64,000 nucleotides of DNA from positions 1-64,000 of the forward strand of contig JAFPWD010000045.1 of assembly GCA_017395105.1 (NCBI GenBank), read 5' to 3'. Shown in pieces: positions 17,442-27,173 of the stretch. A model generated the notes under the pieces. That model searched no databases. It was not told the DNA's origin and saw only the letters and a program-made list of their open reading frames with translations. Position 1 is the stretch's first letter. The number at the start of each line of letters is the position of its first letter. The DNA comes from Clostridia bacterium (GTDB lineage: Bacteria > Bacillota > Clostridia > Christensenellales > CAG-138). Made by a program: the position numbers and the translations under genes.

Positions 17442-18638
17442 TCACCAATCGGGAGCGTGTTTTTCGGTTCGCTGCGAATCGCTCACGAGGCTCGGATCGT
17501 AAATTTTGAAGAGCCAGTTGCCCCCGCGCTTTATTCCGGCGTAGACGCCAGGCGCACCGTAGCCGTGATCCGTAATGAGCCGAAAGCCCGAGACTTTTAC
17601 CGGATCGGTGGTGATATCTGGATAATAGGAATGATTCGGATACTCTTCGCAAGGCACGAATCGGCCATACCGATCGAGCCTGCACCATGCTTTTTCGCCG
17701 ACCTTTACGCAGTCGAACGATATGCAATACCAGCCTATGCCCCGCAAAGCTTCTTCATAGTCATGCCAGAACCAACCGTCCGTTACCGGCTCAATATCAG
17801 AAATCAGCACTTCACCGTCAAGAGTGACCACCTTGCAGCTAAACTCCGAGTTTTCCCTTATGCTGTCCTCGCAGATAAGATACTTTTCCGCAAGCACGCC
17901 TCGGATCACGCCGAAAGGCGCGGGATCGAATTCGCCGACCACCGTTCCCGAATCATCCAGCCATATGCAGCGGCCGTAATCCATTTTGCCCGTTTCCGCA
18001 TTATACTCCGCTTCAAGAAGCAGGTATTTTCCGTCTATACGAAGAACGCCGCCGTGCTTTCCTAGGCCGAGACCGTTTTGCTTTATAGGTATCGGGTTTT
18101 CATAGTATGCATCCATTATCTCAATAAGCTCGCCGTCTTCCAAATGCAGCACGAAATCGGCTACACGGTCATAGTTTTCGATCGAATCCATCAGTTTGAA
18201 TGAAAATTGGCCGATCATCCCGTATTCGCTGTAAATTCCAACGGGAGATCGATCATAATAGTATCCTCCATCAGCTATGATCTTAATAAGCTCGCCCATG
18301 GTATCGTAAACATAGAACAGATCGCCCTCGCCCTTCAGCACGAAGTATTTATACGGCTCCGGCAGGATCGGCCCGCCGATAAGGTTGCCGAGCTGTGGTG
18401 GCAGGAACGGATTGGGCGTTGGGGTGGGAATCGGGGTTTCCGTTGGTGCGGTCGTTGGCTCCGGCGTAACCGTTGGCGCGGGTGTATCTGCGGGCGCGGC
18501 GGTCACCGTCTCCGTAGGCGCGGCGGTATGCGCCGCTTCGCTCAGATCGGGCGTTTCGGGAACATCAACTGGCGCGCCGCATGAACCGAGCATGAGCAGG
18601 ATAAGGATTATTGCTATCGGCTTATAGATACTCTTCAT
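17442..18638 (-). CDS. Lipoprotein array member 7, PT-linker family (first of the array)
   Basis: 398 aa with lipobox LGSC (C20) and a T/P/E-rich linker to ~80. The body runs PQLGNLIGGPILPEP, FYVYDTMGELI, FGVIRGVLAEKYLI, GIKRGGNWLFKIYDP and SDSQ. It is the promoter-proximal gene, and its stop lies four bases before the start of member 6. Confidence 0.8.
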   Translation of the reverse strand: MKSIYKPIAIILILLMLGSCGAPVDVPETPDLSEAAHTAAPTETVTAAPADTPAPTVTPEPTTAPTETPIPTPTPNPFLPPQLGNLIGGPILPEPYKYFVLKGEGDLFYVYDTMGELIKIIADGGYYYDRSPVGIYSEYGMIGQFSFKLMDSIENYDRVADFVLHLEDGELIEIMDAYYENPIPIKQNGLGLGKHGGVLRIDGKYLLLEAEYNAETGKMDYGRCIWLDDSGTVVGEFDPAPFGVIRGVLAEKYLICEDSIRENSEFSCKVVTLDGEVLISDIEPVTDGWFWHDYEEALRGIGWYCISFDCVKVGEKAWCRLDRYGRFVPCEEYPNHSYYPDITTDPVKVSGFRLITDHGYGAPGVYAGIKRGGNWLFKIYDPSLVSDSQRTEKHAPDW

Positions 18639-18670
18639 TTTCGCCCCTCGCTTTTGTTTACTACGCTGTT

Positions 18671-18699
18671 ATTTTAGTATACAAAAGCCCGAATTGCAA
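18671..18699 (-). promoter_or_regulatory. Promoter of the lipoprotein array
   Basis: Read leftward, TTGCAA (18694-18699) and TAAAAT (18671-18676) are 17 bases apart, upstream of member 7. Members 7, 6 and 5 have gaps of about a dozen bases or less and should form one transcript. Confidence 0.75.
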
Positions 18700-18744
18700 G
18701 CAAAACGGACTTTTGTCACAAAAAGTTAATATTCATTTTTAGGC

Positions 18745-21177
18745 TTATTTTTTGATAAGCCCCACCACAACGTCATCCATAAGCGCCATCACTATCGGCT
18801 CGCCCTTTCCTGCGCGCTGATCGATCTTGATTTCCTCTGTATTGAACGGCGTTTCGGTTCCGCTCTTTTGAACGGCGGCAAGCTGCATAGGCACCGTAAT
18901 ATGCATAACGGCGGCGATGCGCGTTCCGTTCGAGCCGTTCTTCTTGAAGCCGAAGCATTGCAGACCCTTGCCGTGCCTGCCTTGGATATCGTGGTCGAAA
19001 ACGAAGCTTCGCTTCATATAGCCGCGGTCGGTAACGGTCAGAAGCTCTCCCTCGTCGGTGATATGGCTTGCAAAGATGACCCGGTCGGCGGGATCGAGCT
19101 TGATGCCCTTCACGCCCGCGCTGGCTCTGCCCATAACGGGCACGGTATCCGCGCTGAAGCGGATGCTCATTGCCTTTTCGGTAACGAGGATGATGCTGTC
19201 CTCCTCAAGCGGTTCGGGGATATACTCGACCGAAAGCACCATGTCGCCGTCCTTAACGTTCACGGCGGCGATTCGCTTCGTTCTGGTTATGTATTCCCTC
19301 GCCTCGGTCGCTTTGACCATGCCCTGCGCTGTATAGAAAAACATAAGGCCGCGCGCGAAATCATCATCAAATGCGCCGACTATGCGCTCATCCCCCTCCA
19401 TTTCGACTATCGCAGAGAGGTTGGTGGGCTTTTTATCCGGCTTGGTTTCGGGAATATCGCCAACGTTCAAGGTGATAAGTGCGCCGTGGCTCGTGAACAG
19501 CCGCAGGCTCCTTTCGGTGGAGCTTTGGAACACCGCAAGCGGCTTTTCGGCGGCGAGAAGCTCCGGCGTAACGAGCTTGGGCAAAAGCCTTCTTATTCTG
19601 TTATCCGAGAGAAGCAGCACCGTTGCGGGCTCGCTTATCGCTTCCTTTGCCTCCTGCTCGACCTCTGCGCCGTCATCGCCGATAAGCTGGGTGCGGCGCT
19701 CGGACTTGAACTGCTCGCGGATCGCGGTCAGCTCGTCCACGATCAGCGCATGGAGCTTCTTTTTCGATGCAAGAATATCCTTTAGGCGCTTGATCTGCTT
19801 TTTGATGTCGTTGAACTCCCTTTCGATCTCGAGCTGCTCGAGGTTGGTGAGCCTTTGCAGGCGCAGATCGAGTATCGCCTCGGCCTGAAGTTGGGTGAGC
19901 TCGAAGCGTTCCATCAAGCCGACCTTCGCTTCCTTGGGCGATTTCGAAGCCCTGATAAGCGCGATCACTTCATCGATATTCAGAAGCGCGATCATCAGGC
20001 CTTCGAGGATATGGCTTCTGCGCTCCGCCTGTTCGAGTTCGTTTTGACAGCGCCTTGTTACCACCTCATCCTGATGCTTGATGTAGTAGTCGATCACGTC
20101 GGTGAGGCTCAAAAGCTTGGGCTTGCCCTCTGCTATCGCGACCATTATAACGCTGACGGTCTTTTGAAGATCTGAGTATTTGAAGAGCGCATTCAGCACC
20201 TTCTGCGGATCGAACTCCTTCTTGACCTCGATAACCGCGCGAACGCCTGTTCTGTCGGACTCATCCCTGATATCGCTGATGCCCGCGAACGCGGATTTGC
20301 TCTTCTGCTGAACGAGCGCAAGTATCTTTTCGAGCGCGGAAGCCTTATTGACCTGATACGGGAACTCGGTTATAACGATATTCGTTTTGCCGTTTTTCAG
20401 CGGCTCGAAATGCGTTTTTGCGCGGTTGGTGAGCTTGCCGCGCCCCGTTTCGTAAGCGGTGCGGATCTCCGGCGAATCGATAAGATAGCCGCCGGTCGGG
20501 AAATCCGGGCAGGGCATTATCTCAAGCAGCTTATCAAGGCTTATCTCGGGATCGTTTATCCTTGCAATGACCGCGTCTATCGCCTCGGTTGGGTTATGCG
20601 GAGGTATGGAGGTCGTGAGACCTACGGCGATGCCGTTTGAGCCGTTTATAAGCAGGTTCGGAAGCCTGCCGGGGAGCAGGTCGGGCTCCTTCAAGGTGTC
20701 GTCGAAATTGAGGCTGAATTTAACGGTATCACGCTCGATATCGCGAAGCATCTGCATCGCGGCGGGGGTCATCCTCGCTTCGGTGTAGCGCATAGCGGCG
20801 GCGGAGTCGCCGTCCATACTTCCGAAATTGCCGTGTCCGTCGACCATGGGAACGCGCATATTGAAATCCTGCGCCATGCGAACCATAGCATCGTACACCG
20901 AGCTGTCGCCGTGCGGATGGTATTTGCCGAGGCAGTCACCCACGATGCGCGCGGACTTTCTGTGCGGCTTATCGGGTGAAAGCCCAAGCTCCATCATCGT
21001 GTAGAGGATGCGCCTTTGAACGGGCTTTAAGCCGTCCTCAACGCGCGGAAGTGCGCGCTCCAATATAACATGCTCGGCGTAGGGCATCATGGACTGATGC
21101 ATCACGTCGTCCATACTCTTGATTATGATCGGGAGCTTCGGCTCGCGCGGCTCCTGAATTTGATTTTTCTTTGCCAT
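18745..21177 (-). CDS. Type IIA DNA topoisomerase subunit A (ParC/GyrA family)
   Basis: 810 aa. The catalytic Tyr is Y131 in [11 protein letters not shown], and the quinolone-pocket segment is [12 protein letters not shown] (88-99). Residues ~30-480 are the breakage-reunion domain, ~430-490 a coiled coil, and the rest a beta-pinwheel C-terminus. The GyrA-box (QRRGGKG) expected of true gyrase is not seen; a weak QGRHGKG occurs near the end. That favours a topoisomerase IV-like or atypical enzyme. The partner ATPase subunit is not adjacent. It is the last gene of the long minus-strand block. Confidence 0.9.
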   Translation of the reverse strand: MAKKNQIQEPREPKLPIIIKSMDDVMHQSMMPYAEHVILERALPRVEDGLKPVQRRILYTMMELGLSPDKPHRKSARIVGDCLGKYHPHGDSSVYDAMVRMAQDFNMRVPMVDGHGNFGSMDGDSAAAMRYTEARMTPAAMQMLRDIERDTVKFSLNFDDTLKEPDLLPGRLPNLLINGSNGIAVGLTTSIPPHNPTEAIDAVIARINDPEISLDKLLEIMPCPDFPTGGYLIDSPEIRTAYETGRGKLTNRAKTHFEPLKNGKTNIVITEFPYQVNKASALEKILALVQQKSKSAFAGISDIRDESDRTGVRAVIEVKKEFDPQKVLNALFKYSDLQKTVSVIMVAIAEGKPKLLSLTDVIDYYIKHQDEVVTRRCQNELEQAERRSHILEGLMIALLNIDEVIALIRASKSPKEAKVGLMERFELTQLQAEAILDLRLQRLTNLEQLEIEREFNDIKKQIKRLKDILASKKKLHALIVDELTAIREQFKSERRTQLIGDDGAEVEQEAKEAISEPATVLLLSDNRIRRLLPKLVTPELLAAEKPLAVFQSSTERSLRLFTSHGALITLNVGDIPETKPDKKPTNLSAIVEMEGDERIVGAFDDDFARGLMFFYTAQGMVKATEAREYITRTKRIAAVNVKDGDMVLSVEYIPEPLEEDSIILVTEKAMSIRFSADTVPVMGRASAGVKGIKLDPADRVIFASHITDEGELLTVTDRGYMKRSFVFDHDIQGRHGKGLQCFGFKKNGSNGTRIAAVMHITVPMQLAAVQKSGTETPFNTEEIKIDQRAGKGEPIVMALMDDVVVGLIKK

Positions 21178-21229
21178 TTCGCTTTTTCCTCTATCCTTCT
21201 TTATCCTGCATTTTACTTACTATCATTCA

Positions 21230-21430
21230 TTATTCATCCTTGCCGCCGCGAGCGCTTGCGACCGCGAGCCCCAGACACATGCCGCAGACCATACCGATCG
21301 GCATCCATAGGCCGATATTCTTTGCAGCCGCTCCAACGGTCATTCCGACGGCTATACCGATGCACATACCAAGAGCAAGACCGACAGCCGCATTATTGTC
21401 ATTCTTCCCGTTTTTGTTCTTGTCGTCCAT
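21230..21430 (-). CDS. Small Gly-rich membrane protein, 66 aa
   Basis: A charged N-terminus (MDDKNKNGKND) is followed by two Gly/Ala-rich hydrophobic segments (AVGLALGMCIGIAVGMTVGA and IGMVCGMCLGLAVA) of glycine-zipper type. Such short proteins pack tightly in the membrane; this one is unnamed. GGAG precedes the start. It lies between a four-segment membrane protein and the topoisomerase gene. Confidence 0.7.
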   Translation of the reverse strand: MDDKNKNGKNDNNAAVGLALGMCIGIAVGMTVGAAAKNIGLWMPIGMVCGMCLGLAVASARGGKDE

Positions 21431-21458
21431 TGTTTTTCTCCTTCAAAACGATCTTCTT

Positions 21459-21887
21459 CTATGCTCCGAGAAGCAAAAAGCCTATGATCGGCCCCAAGAA
21501 TATCGCCGCATACACGAGGCTTATCCACGGCTGATAGTCGATATAGAAGCCCTTGAAGCTCAGGCTCCACGGGTGCTTTATTATCACCCAGCCGAAAAGG
21601 TCGAACACGATGCAAATGCCCGCCCAAACTGCGCCGGCGATCAGCGCATCGGAAAAGGTTCTGCCCTCAACGCCGCTCATATAGATAAGGCCGCAGATGC
21701 TGAAAATGATTATGTTGTAAAGCGGATGCCAGGGCTTTGTTTTTTCATACCCTTCGCCCATCGAGTTTTCATCCATCGGGCTCATTTTAAGGCAGTAGAT
21801 ATTGAAAACCGTGTGCAGTATGCCTATGAGCGTTACCACAATATAACCGATCCAAAACCACAGCATGGATGATCCGAAGCTTTTCAT
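21459..21887 (-). CDS. Four-segment integral membrane protein, 142 aa
   Basis: Four hydrophobic segments are evident (residues ~10-30, 58-75, 83-100, 120-140), with a short charged loop (MSPMDENSMGEGYEKTK). No family is recognised. Its ATG overlaps the stop of the upstream acetyltransferase gene by four bases, so it is translationally coupled to it. Confidence 0.7.
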   Translation of the reverse strand: MKSFGSSMLWFWIGYIVVTLIGILHTVFNIYCLKMSPMDENSMGEGYEKTKPWHPLYNIIIFSICGLIYMSGVEGRTFSDALIAGAVWAGICIVFDLFGWVIIKHPWSLSFKGFYIDYQPWISLVYAAIFLGPIIGFLLLGA

Positions 21888-22378
21888 TTGCTTCCCGCCC
21901 CAACTCTTTCCGTCCGCTTCACCAAGAGCGCATGATTGAAGCTCATGCCGAGCTCCTCGATATAGAGCTTCAAAAGCTGCTTATAATGCTTCGTTGCGGC
22001 GGTCAGTCCGATAACGTCCACCCTGCCGCGCACGTCATTTTCCGCGAAGCGAAAGAGTGCTCGCGCTATGCCTTGACCGCGAAAAGCCGCCGTTACGAAA
22101 AGCTCGTCCAGCTCAAACGCCTTTTCGCCCACGGCGTTATACGAGGTCTTTTCCTCAAGCACCTTGATATGCCCGAGTGCATAGCCGACGGTCTTTCCGT
22201 CCGCGCTGGCGATATAGAGCTCCTTATCGAAATATTCGCTCGCATCGTTTGGGTAATAGCCCGCGCAGCTCCCCTCGCTTGCCCATTCGGCGGAAAGCGC
22301 GATCAGCTCGGCAAGAAGCGCGGCGTGCTCTGCTGCGTTTTCTTCGGTTATATTGATCTTATTTATCTCAAGCTCCAT
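21884..22378 (-). CDS. GNAT family N-acetyltransferase
   Basis: 164 aa. The acetyl-CoA site is visible as ELFVTAAFRGQGIARALFRFAE (the R/Q-x-x-G-x-A loop), preceded by the strand VGYALGHIKVLEEK. The substrate is unknown. It overlaps both neighbours (11 bases with the upstream acetyltransferase, 4 with the membrane protein). Confidence 0.88.
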   Translation of the reverse strand: MELEINKINITEENAAEHAALLAELIALSAEWASEGSCAGYYPNDASEYFDKELYIASADGKTVGYALGHIKVLEEKTSYNAVGEKAFELDELFVTAAFRGQGIARALFRFAENDVRGRVDVIGLTAATKHYKQLLKLYIEELGMSFNHALLVKRTERVGAGSK

Positions 22379-22934
22379 TTTTCAGCGGTCTTGCCATCAG
22401 GTATTCGTTTAAAAGCGTTCCGTCCTTGAGCATTATTGCATTCGGGTGAACGCCCGTTATGCGGAAGCCGAGCTTTTCATACAGAGCACGGGCGCGGTGA
22501 TTGCCCTCGATGAATTCAAGCTCGAGTTGAATAACGCCCTCGCGTTTTTCGGCGATGGAGATAAGCTCCTCCATCATTCTCGTGCCCATGCCCAAGCCCC
22601 AGTATTTTTTGACGTTGCCTATCGCGACCTTGGCGATATGCCTCGTTTTCATACGGGTATTGAACATAAGATTGCAAACGCCCGCTATCTCGCCGTCCAC
22701 GGTGCAGACGAGCATCAAATCGGTTTCGGAAGCAACTATTCGCTCTATTATCCGCTTTTCGGCTTCGAGTGAATACATTTTGTCGCATTCCTCCGGATAG
22801 CGCAGAAGAAAATCCGTTTCGCCCGCTGTTATGCGCAGGTAGTCGAGCATGGCTTCGGCATCCGCCTCGGTGGGAAGGCGCAGCAGCGCTTCCCTGCCGT
22901 CGTTCAGTATGAATGTTTTTGTTTCAAATTTCAT
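22368..22934 (-). CDS. GNAT family N-acetyltransferase
   Basis: 188 aa. Motif A is KYWGLGMGTRMMEELISIA, and motif B is NHRARALYEKLGF, typical of small-molecule or protein N-acetyltransferases. It lies 14 bases after rpe and overlaps the next acetyltransferase by 11 bases. The two genes are not close copies of one another. Substrate unknown. Confidence 0.9.
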   Translation of the reverse strand: MKFETKTFILNDGREALLRLPTEADAEAMLDYLRITAGETDFLLRYPEECDKMYSLEAEKRIIERIVASETDLMLVCTVDGEIAGVCNLMFNTRMKTRHIAKVAIGNVKKYWGLGMGTRMMEELISIAEKREGVIQLELEFIEGNHRARALYEKLGFRITGVHPNAIMLKDGTLLNEYLMARPLKNGA

Positions 22935-22948
22935 GCTTGAACCTCCAA

Positions 22949-23599
22949 TCAGCCCCGAAGAAGCCTTATCATTTCCTTGGGATCGGGCGCGGAATACACG
23001 GCGTTGCCCGCAACGAGCACGTTTGCGCCGTATTCGCGGCAGAGCTTCGCGGTCTCGGCGTTCACGCCGCCGTCCACCTCGATCTCGACCTTATCCGCAA
23101 GATTTCTTTCCTCGAGCATTTTTCTTATAACAGCGATCTTTTTCGCCGCTTCGGGAATGAATTTCTGACCGCCGAAGCCCGGATTCACGGTCATAACAAG
23201 GATAAGATCGACCGCTTCAAGCAGGTACTCTATCGCCTCGGGCGGCGTTTGCGGGTTCAAGGAAATGCCCGCCTTCATGCCGAGCGAGCGGATGAGCTGA
23301 AGGGTGCGGTGCGCGTGGCGGTCCGCCTCAATATGGATTGTGAGGATATCCGCGCCCGCGTTTTTGAAGTCCTGCACCCATTTTGCGGGGTTATCGACCA
23401 TCAGATGCGCATCGAAAACGAGGTCGGTGTGGCTTCGCAGCGCCTTGGTCATCGGTGCGCCGAAGGTGATGTTCGGAACGAATGCGCCGTCCATAACGTC
23501 CAGATGAACGCAGTCCGCTCCCCAATCCTTGAGCGCATCCACGGCGCTGCCAAGGGAAGCGTAATCTGCGGAAAGTATGCTCGGTGCTATTTTAATCAT
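22949..23599 (-). CDS. rpe: Ribulose-phosphate 3-epimerase
   Basis: 216 aa, full length. It has the TIM-barrel signatures PSILSADYASLG, HLDVMDGAFVPNITFG, HLMVDNP, MTVNPGFGGQKF and EVDGGVN, which carry the metal ligands and catalytic Asp residues. It interconverts ribulose 5-phosphate and xylulose 5-phosphate in the pentose phosphate pathway. Its start overlaps the end of rsgA by eight bases, as is common in Firmicutes. Confidence 0.96.
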   Translation of the reverse strand: MIKIAPSILSADYASLGSAVDALKDWGADCVHLDVMDGAFVPNITFGAPMTKALRSHTDLVFDAHLMVDNPAKWVQDFKNAGADILTIHIEADRHAHRTLQLIRSLGMKAGISLNPQTPPEAIEYLLEAVDLILVMTVNPGFGGQKFIPEAAKKIAVIRKMLEERNLADKVEIEVDGGVNAETAKLCREYGANVLVAGNAVYSAPDPKEMIRLLRG

Positions 23600-24536
23600 A
23601 TCTGTGTTTCCTTCTTTCTATCGCCTCGTTCACAAGGCGAACGTATCTTTCGTATCGGTTTTTATGTATCAGCGCGTTTTCGCCGTTCAGATTCTTTTTA
23701 ACGCAGCAGCCCGGCTCGGTAACGTGCAAACAGCCGTTGAATCGGCAGTTTACCTCCAACCCGCGCAGCTCCTGGTAAAGCAGCCTTATCTCGGCCTCGT
23801 CGAGCTCAAGCGTATCAAGGAAGCTGAACCCGGGCGTATCGAGCACCGCGCCGCCCGTTTCGGGAAGCGGTATCAGCTCCGTGTGCCGCGTGGTGTGCCT
23901 GCCGCGCTCGGTCTTTTCACTTAGGCCGCCGACCGCGAGCTTTATGCCCGGGATAAGCGCGTTCAAAAGCGAGGATTTGCCCACGGCGGACTGCCCCGCA
24001 AGACATATCACCGCGCCTTGGAGCTTTTCTTTAAGCTCAGTCAGCCCCTCCCCCGTTTCGGCGGAAACCGTGAATAACGGATACTCCGTTTTTTCATATT
24101 CCGCTTTTAGAGCTTCAATATCCTCTGCTGCCGCTTCATCGCATTTATTGATAATTATTACGGGCTCGATATTGAATTTTTCGCATAGGAGCAGGAGCTT
24201 GTCTATCAAAAGCAGATCGGGCTGCGGACGGCTTGCCGCGATAACGACGAACAGCCTGTCGATATTTGAAACGGCGGGGCGGATCAGCTCGTTTCTTCGC
24301 GGAAGTATGCGCACGAGATAGCCCGAAGCCGCCGCTTCGTCCGCCGCGCGCCCGTCCATACGCGATTGCGAGGAATTCAGCTCGATCTCGACCTCATCGC
24401 CTATGAGCGGCGTTACGCCCTGCTTGCGAAACAGCCCGCGCGCCTTGCAGACGCAGCTTGAGCCAGCCTGCATGAGCACGGTGTAGAACCCGCCCACGCC
24501 CTTTATTATTCTGCCTTGTTTCAGTTCCTTTTCCAA
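23592..24536 (-). CDS. rsgA: Ribosome small-subunit GTPase RsgA
   Basis: 314 aa. An N-terminal OB domain, then a circularly permuted GTPase with NKCD before GQSAVGKSSLLN and DTPGF. The C-terminal zinc knuckle is C-x4-C-x-H-x5-C (CRFNGCLHVTEPGC). RsgA checks late 30S maturation. Its place after the PASTA kinase is the standard Firmicutes order. Confidence 0.96.
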   Translation of the reverse strand: MEKELKQGRIIKGVGGFYTVLMQAGSSCVCKARGLFRKQGVTPLIGDEVEIELNSSQSRMDGRAADEAAASGYLVRILPRRNELIRPAVSNIDRLFVVIAASRPQPDLLLIDKLLLLCEKFNIEPVIIINKCDEAAAEDIEALKAEYEKTEYPLFTVSAETGEGLTELKEKLQGAVICLAGQSAVGKSSLLNALIPGIKLAVGGLSEKTERGRHTTRHTELIPLPETGGAVLDTPGFSFLDTLELDEAEIRLLYQELRGLEVNCRFNGCLHVTEPGCCVKKNLNGENALIHKNRYERYVRLVNEAIERRKHRYD

Positions 24537-24564
24537 ATTATCTCTTTCTCTTTAAGCTTTTTTG

Positions 24565-26451
24565 TTATTTCGCTTCAAAATTGCAGGAGAGGCGCATAAG
24601 CTCCGCATCGTTTGAGTAAACAACGAGCGTATACGCTCCCTGCTCAAGATAGCCCGCACGGAAGGAGATGGTTGCCGCCTCGCTCGATTTCTCGATCTTC
24701 TCCTCGCGAAGCAGGAATTCGCCGTTCTCCGAAAGCAGGGTGACCCTAAGCTCGCCGCCCGTTTGGCTTGCGGGGATGGAGAATTCAACGTCCGAAAATG
24801 CCTTGATACATTCGGGCGAAAGCGTTACCTCAACGCGGATATTGCCCGGAAGCACCATTCTGCCCGCCGTTGGGAGCTGCGCCATTACCATAAGCTCGGC
24901 GCTTGAGCTGCCCTTGCTTTTGCCGAATCTGAAGATGAAATCCTCAAAGCCGTAGATGCGCAGCACGTCCGCTATGCGCTTCGTGGTTTTATACTTTGAA
25001 AGATCGGGCATCGGAACGAGCGTGGTCTCCTTGGCGCCGCTTATCTCGATGCTTATGCTCTCATCGCCCTTCACAAGCTCCGTGCCCTCGGGGATGGACT
25101 GCCAGAGCACGCTGCCCTCGCTGCTTACGCTCGCATCGAAGCTGATGGCTTCAATTGCGATGCCGTATGCATCCAGCAGCAGCGCGGCATCCTCGAAGCT
25201 TTTGCCCACAAGATTCGGCATGCTGACCGTTTCGGTGCCGCTCGATATCCAGACCTCGACCTCCGAGCCTATCTCAAACGCCGTTCCCGCCGCAGGTATC
25301 TGCTTGCAAACGGTGCCCGCATCGTATTCCGAATCCGTCATGGTACCGGCAAGCTTGATCTCGAATTCCCTGTTTTGGAGCAGCCTTTTTGCGCTCTGAG
25401 CACTCCTGCCGAGCACGTCCGGAACCTTGGAAAGCTTTTTATCGCTGTCTCCGCTCAATAGCTTGAGCCATGAGAAGAACATCGCCGCGATAAGCGCAAG
25501 CACGAGCCCAGCAGCGCCGAGGATGAGCCCCGTTTTGAGCTTGGAGCTTCTGTTTTCGTCCTCCTCCACCATTTCGCCGTCGTAACGATTCCGCTCCGCC
25601 CTTTTGATGCGCGCAAACCTTCCGTTGGGCTGCTTGAGGGCGCGCAGAACGTCCCTCTTCATTTCTTTTGCGCTGTCGTAGCGCGCGCTTCTGTCCTTCG
25701 CGGTCGCCTTCAAAACAACGTCGCTCAAAGCGCGTGAGATCCTCGGATCGATCTCACGCGGTGGCTTTACCGGCTGCTTTATGTGCTGCATCGCGATATT
25801 GACCGCAAGATCGCCGTCGAAGGGCGGCTTGCCCGTGAGCATCTCGTGAAGCATGATACCGACCGAGTAAAGATCGCTTTTTTCGGTAACAGCCTCGCCG
25901 TTCACCTGCTCGGGCGACATGTACTCCACCGAGCCGATTATTTTGGTGCTGTCGAAGGTGTTCGTTACCCTCTGCCTTGATTTCGCTATGCCGAAATCCG
26001 TCAGCTTGATATCCTTATTATTGTTTGAAATAAGTACATTTTGTGGTTTAACGTCCCTATGAACGTAGCCGTTTTCATGGGCGCACGAGAGCGCATCGAG
26101 CACCTTGCAGGCGATATAGCAGGCGCGCCTTTGGCTGAGCTGACCCTTGGTTTCAAGCAGATCCTTGAGCGTGTGCCCCTCTACCAGCTCCATAACGAGG
26201 TAGTGCCGCCCGTCACAAACGCCGAAATCGTAGGCGCGGACGATATTCGGATGATCGAGCGACAAAACGGCGTTTACCTCTCGCTCGAATCTTCTTATAT
26301 ACTCCCTGTCCTCGCAGAATTCCTTCTTAATAAGCTTTATCGCAACCTCGCGCTGCTCCGCTTCATCGAAGGCACGATAGACCTCGGCCATGCCGCCGTT
26401 TGCGATCTCGGCCTCTATTCTGTATCTTTCGGAAAGCAATCTGCCTATCAT
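24565..26451 (-). CDS. prkC: PASTA-domain Ser/Thr protein kinase
   Basis: 628 aa. The kinase domain (1-270) has NGGMAEVY, HRDVKPQN and TDFGIAKS. One membrane segment lies at ~308-330 (LILGAAGLVLALIAAMFF). Outside are three PASTA-like repeats (VPDVLG, MPNLVG, MPDLSK starts), which sense muropeptides in this family, then a ~110-residue C-terminal beta domain. It pairs with the phosphatase encoded just upstream (four-base overlap). The family regulates wall synthesis and division. Confidence 0.96.
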   Translation of the reverse strand: MIGRLLSERYRIEAEIANGGMAEVYRAFDEAEQREVAIKLIKKEFCEDREYIRRFEREVNAVLSLDHPNIVRAYDFGVCDGRHYLVMELVEGHTLKDLLETKGQLSQRRACYIACKVLDALSCAHENGYVHRDVKPQNVLISNNNKDIKLTDFGIAKSRQRVTNTFDSTKIIGSVEYMSPEQVNGEAVTEKSDLYSVGIMLHEMLTGKPPFDGDLAVNIAMQHIKQPVKPPREIDPRISRALSDVVLKATAKDRSARYDSAKEMKRDVLRALKQPNGRFARIKRAERNRYDGEMVEEDENRSSKLKTGLILGAAGLVLALIAAMFFSWLKLLSGDSDKKLSKVPDVLGRSAQSAKRLLQNREFEIKLAGTMTDSEYDAGTVCKQIPAAGTAFEIGSEVEVWISSGTETVSMPNLVGKSFEDAALLLDAYGIAIEAISFDASVSSEGSVLWQSIPEGTELVKGDESISIEISGAKETTLVPMPDLSKYKTTKRIADVLRIYGFEDFIFRFGKSKGSSSAELMVMAQLPTAGRMVLPGNIRVEVTLSPECIKAFSDVEFSIPASQTGGELRVTLLSENGEFLLREEKIEKSSEAATISFRAGYLEQGAYTLVVYSNDAELMRLSCNFEAK

Positions 26452-27173
26452 AGCGCACCTCCCGTGTTTTTCACCAACACAACGGTGATATTGTCGTTCG
26501 AGCCGTTTTCAAATGCGGTCTCTGTGAGCCCGTCGCAGGCTTCGAGCAGATCGGCGCTTGATGCGATTATGCTCTCCATCTCCTTGAGCGAAACGCTGCC
26601 ATGCAGACCGTCGCTGCAAAGCATGATTACATCGCCGCGCTTCCAGCGCACGCTGCCCGTGTCGGCCCTTATGAATCTTGCCGTGCCTACCGCCCTTGTA
26701 AGAATGTTTCGCTGCGGATGCACCTCCGCCTGCTGCCGTGTGATAACGCCTGAGCGAACGAGCTCCTCAACAAGCGAATGATCGCGCGTTATAAGCTTCA
26801 GCGCTTCGCCGTCGAAATGATACAGCCTGCTGTCGCCAACGTTTGCATAGATGAATCTTTCGGCCTCGATATACGCCATAACAACCGTGGTGCCCATGCC
26901 CATGCAGTCGCCTTCCTTATTGGCAATATCGAAGATGCATCTGTTTGCAATCGATATCGCCTGCGAAAGAAACTGCGCGGAAGGCTCCTCACGGCTTGCA
27001 TCGGCAAAGTCCAAGATGGCCTGTATCGCCTTTCTGCTTGCAATGTCGCCGGCTCTGTGGCCGCCCATTCCGTCTGCAACTATCGCGATTTGTTTTTCGT
27101 TTTCATCCGGCACATGAAAGAAATCCTGATTGGACTGTCTTCGGCCTATATCGGTTCTGTGTGCGTATATCAT
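26448..27173 (-). CDS. prpC: PP2C-type Ser/Thr protein phosphatase
   Basis: 241 aa. The PPM metal-binding motifs are present: DGMGGHRAGD, VGDSRLY, ITRDHSLVEELV, LCSDGL and GSNDNITVV. It is the cognate phosphatase of the PASTA kinase with which it overlaps; its own ATG overlaps the rlmN stop by one base. Confidence 0.96.
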   Translation of the reverse strand: MIYAHRTDIGRRQSNQDFFHVPDENEKQIAIVADGMGGHRAGDIASRKAIQAILDFADASREEPSAQFLSQAISIANRCIFDIANKEGDCMGMGTTVVMAYIEAERFIYANVGDSRLYHFDGEALKLITRDHSLVEELVRSGVITRQQAEVHPQRNILTRAVGTARFIRADTGSVRWKRGDVIMLCSDGLHGSVSLKEMESIIASSADLLEACDGLTETAFENGSNDNITVVLVKNTGGAL

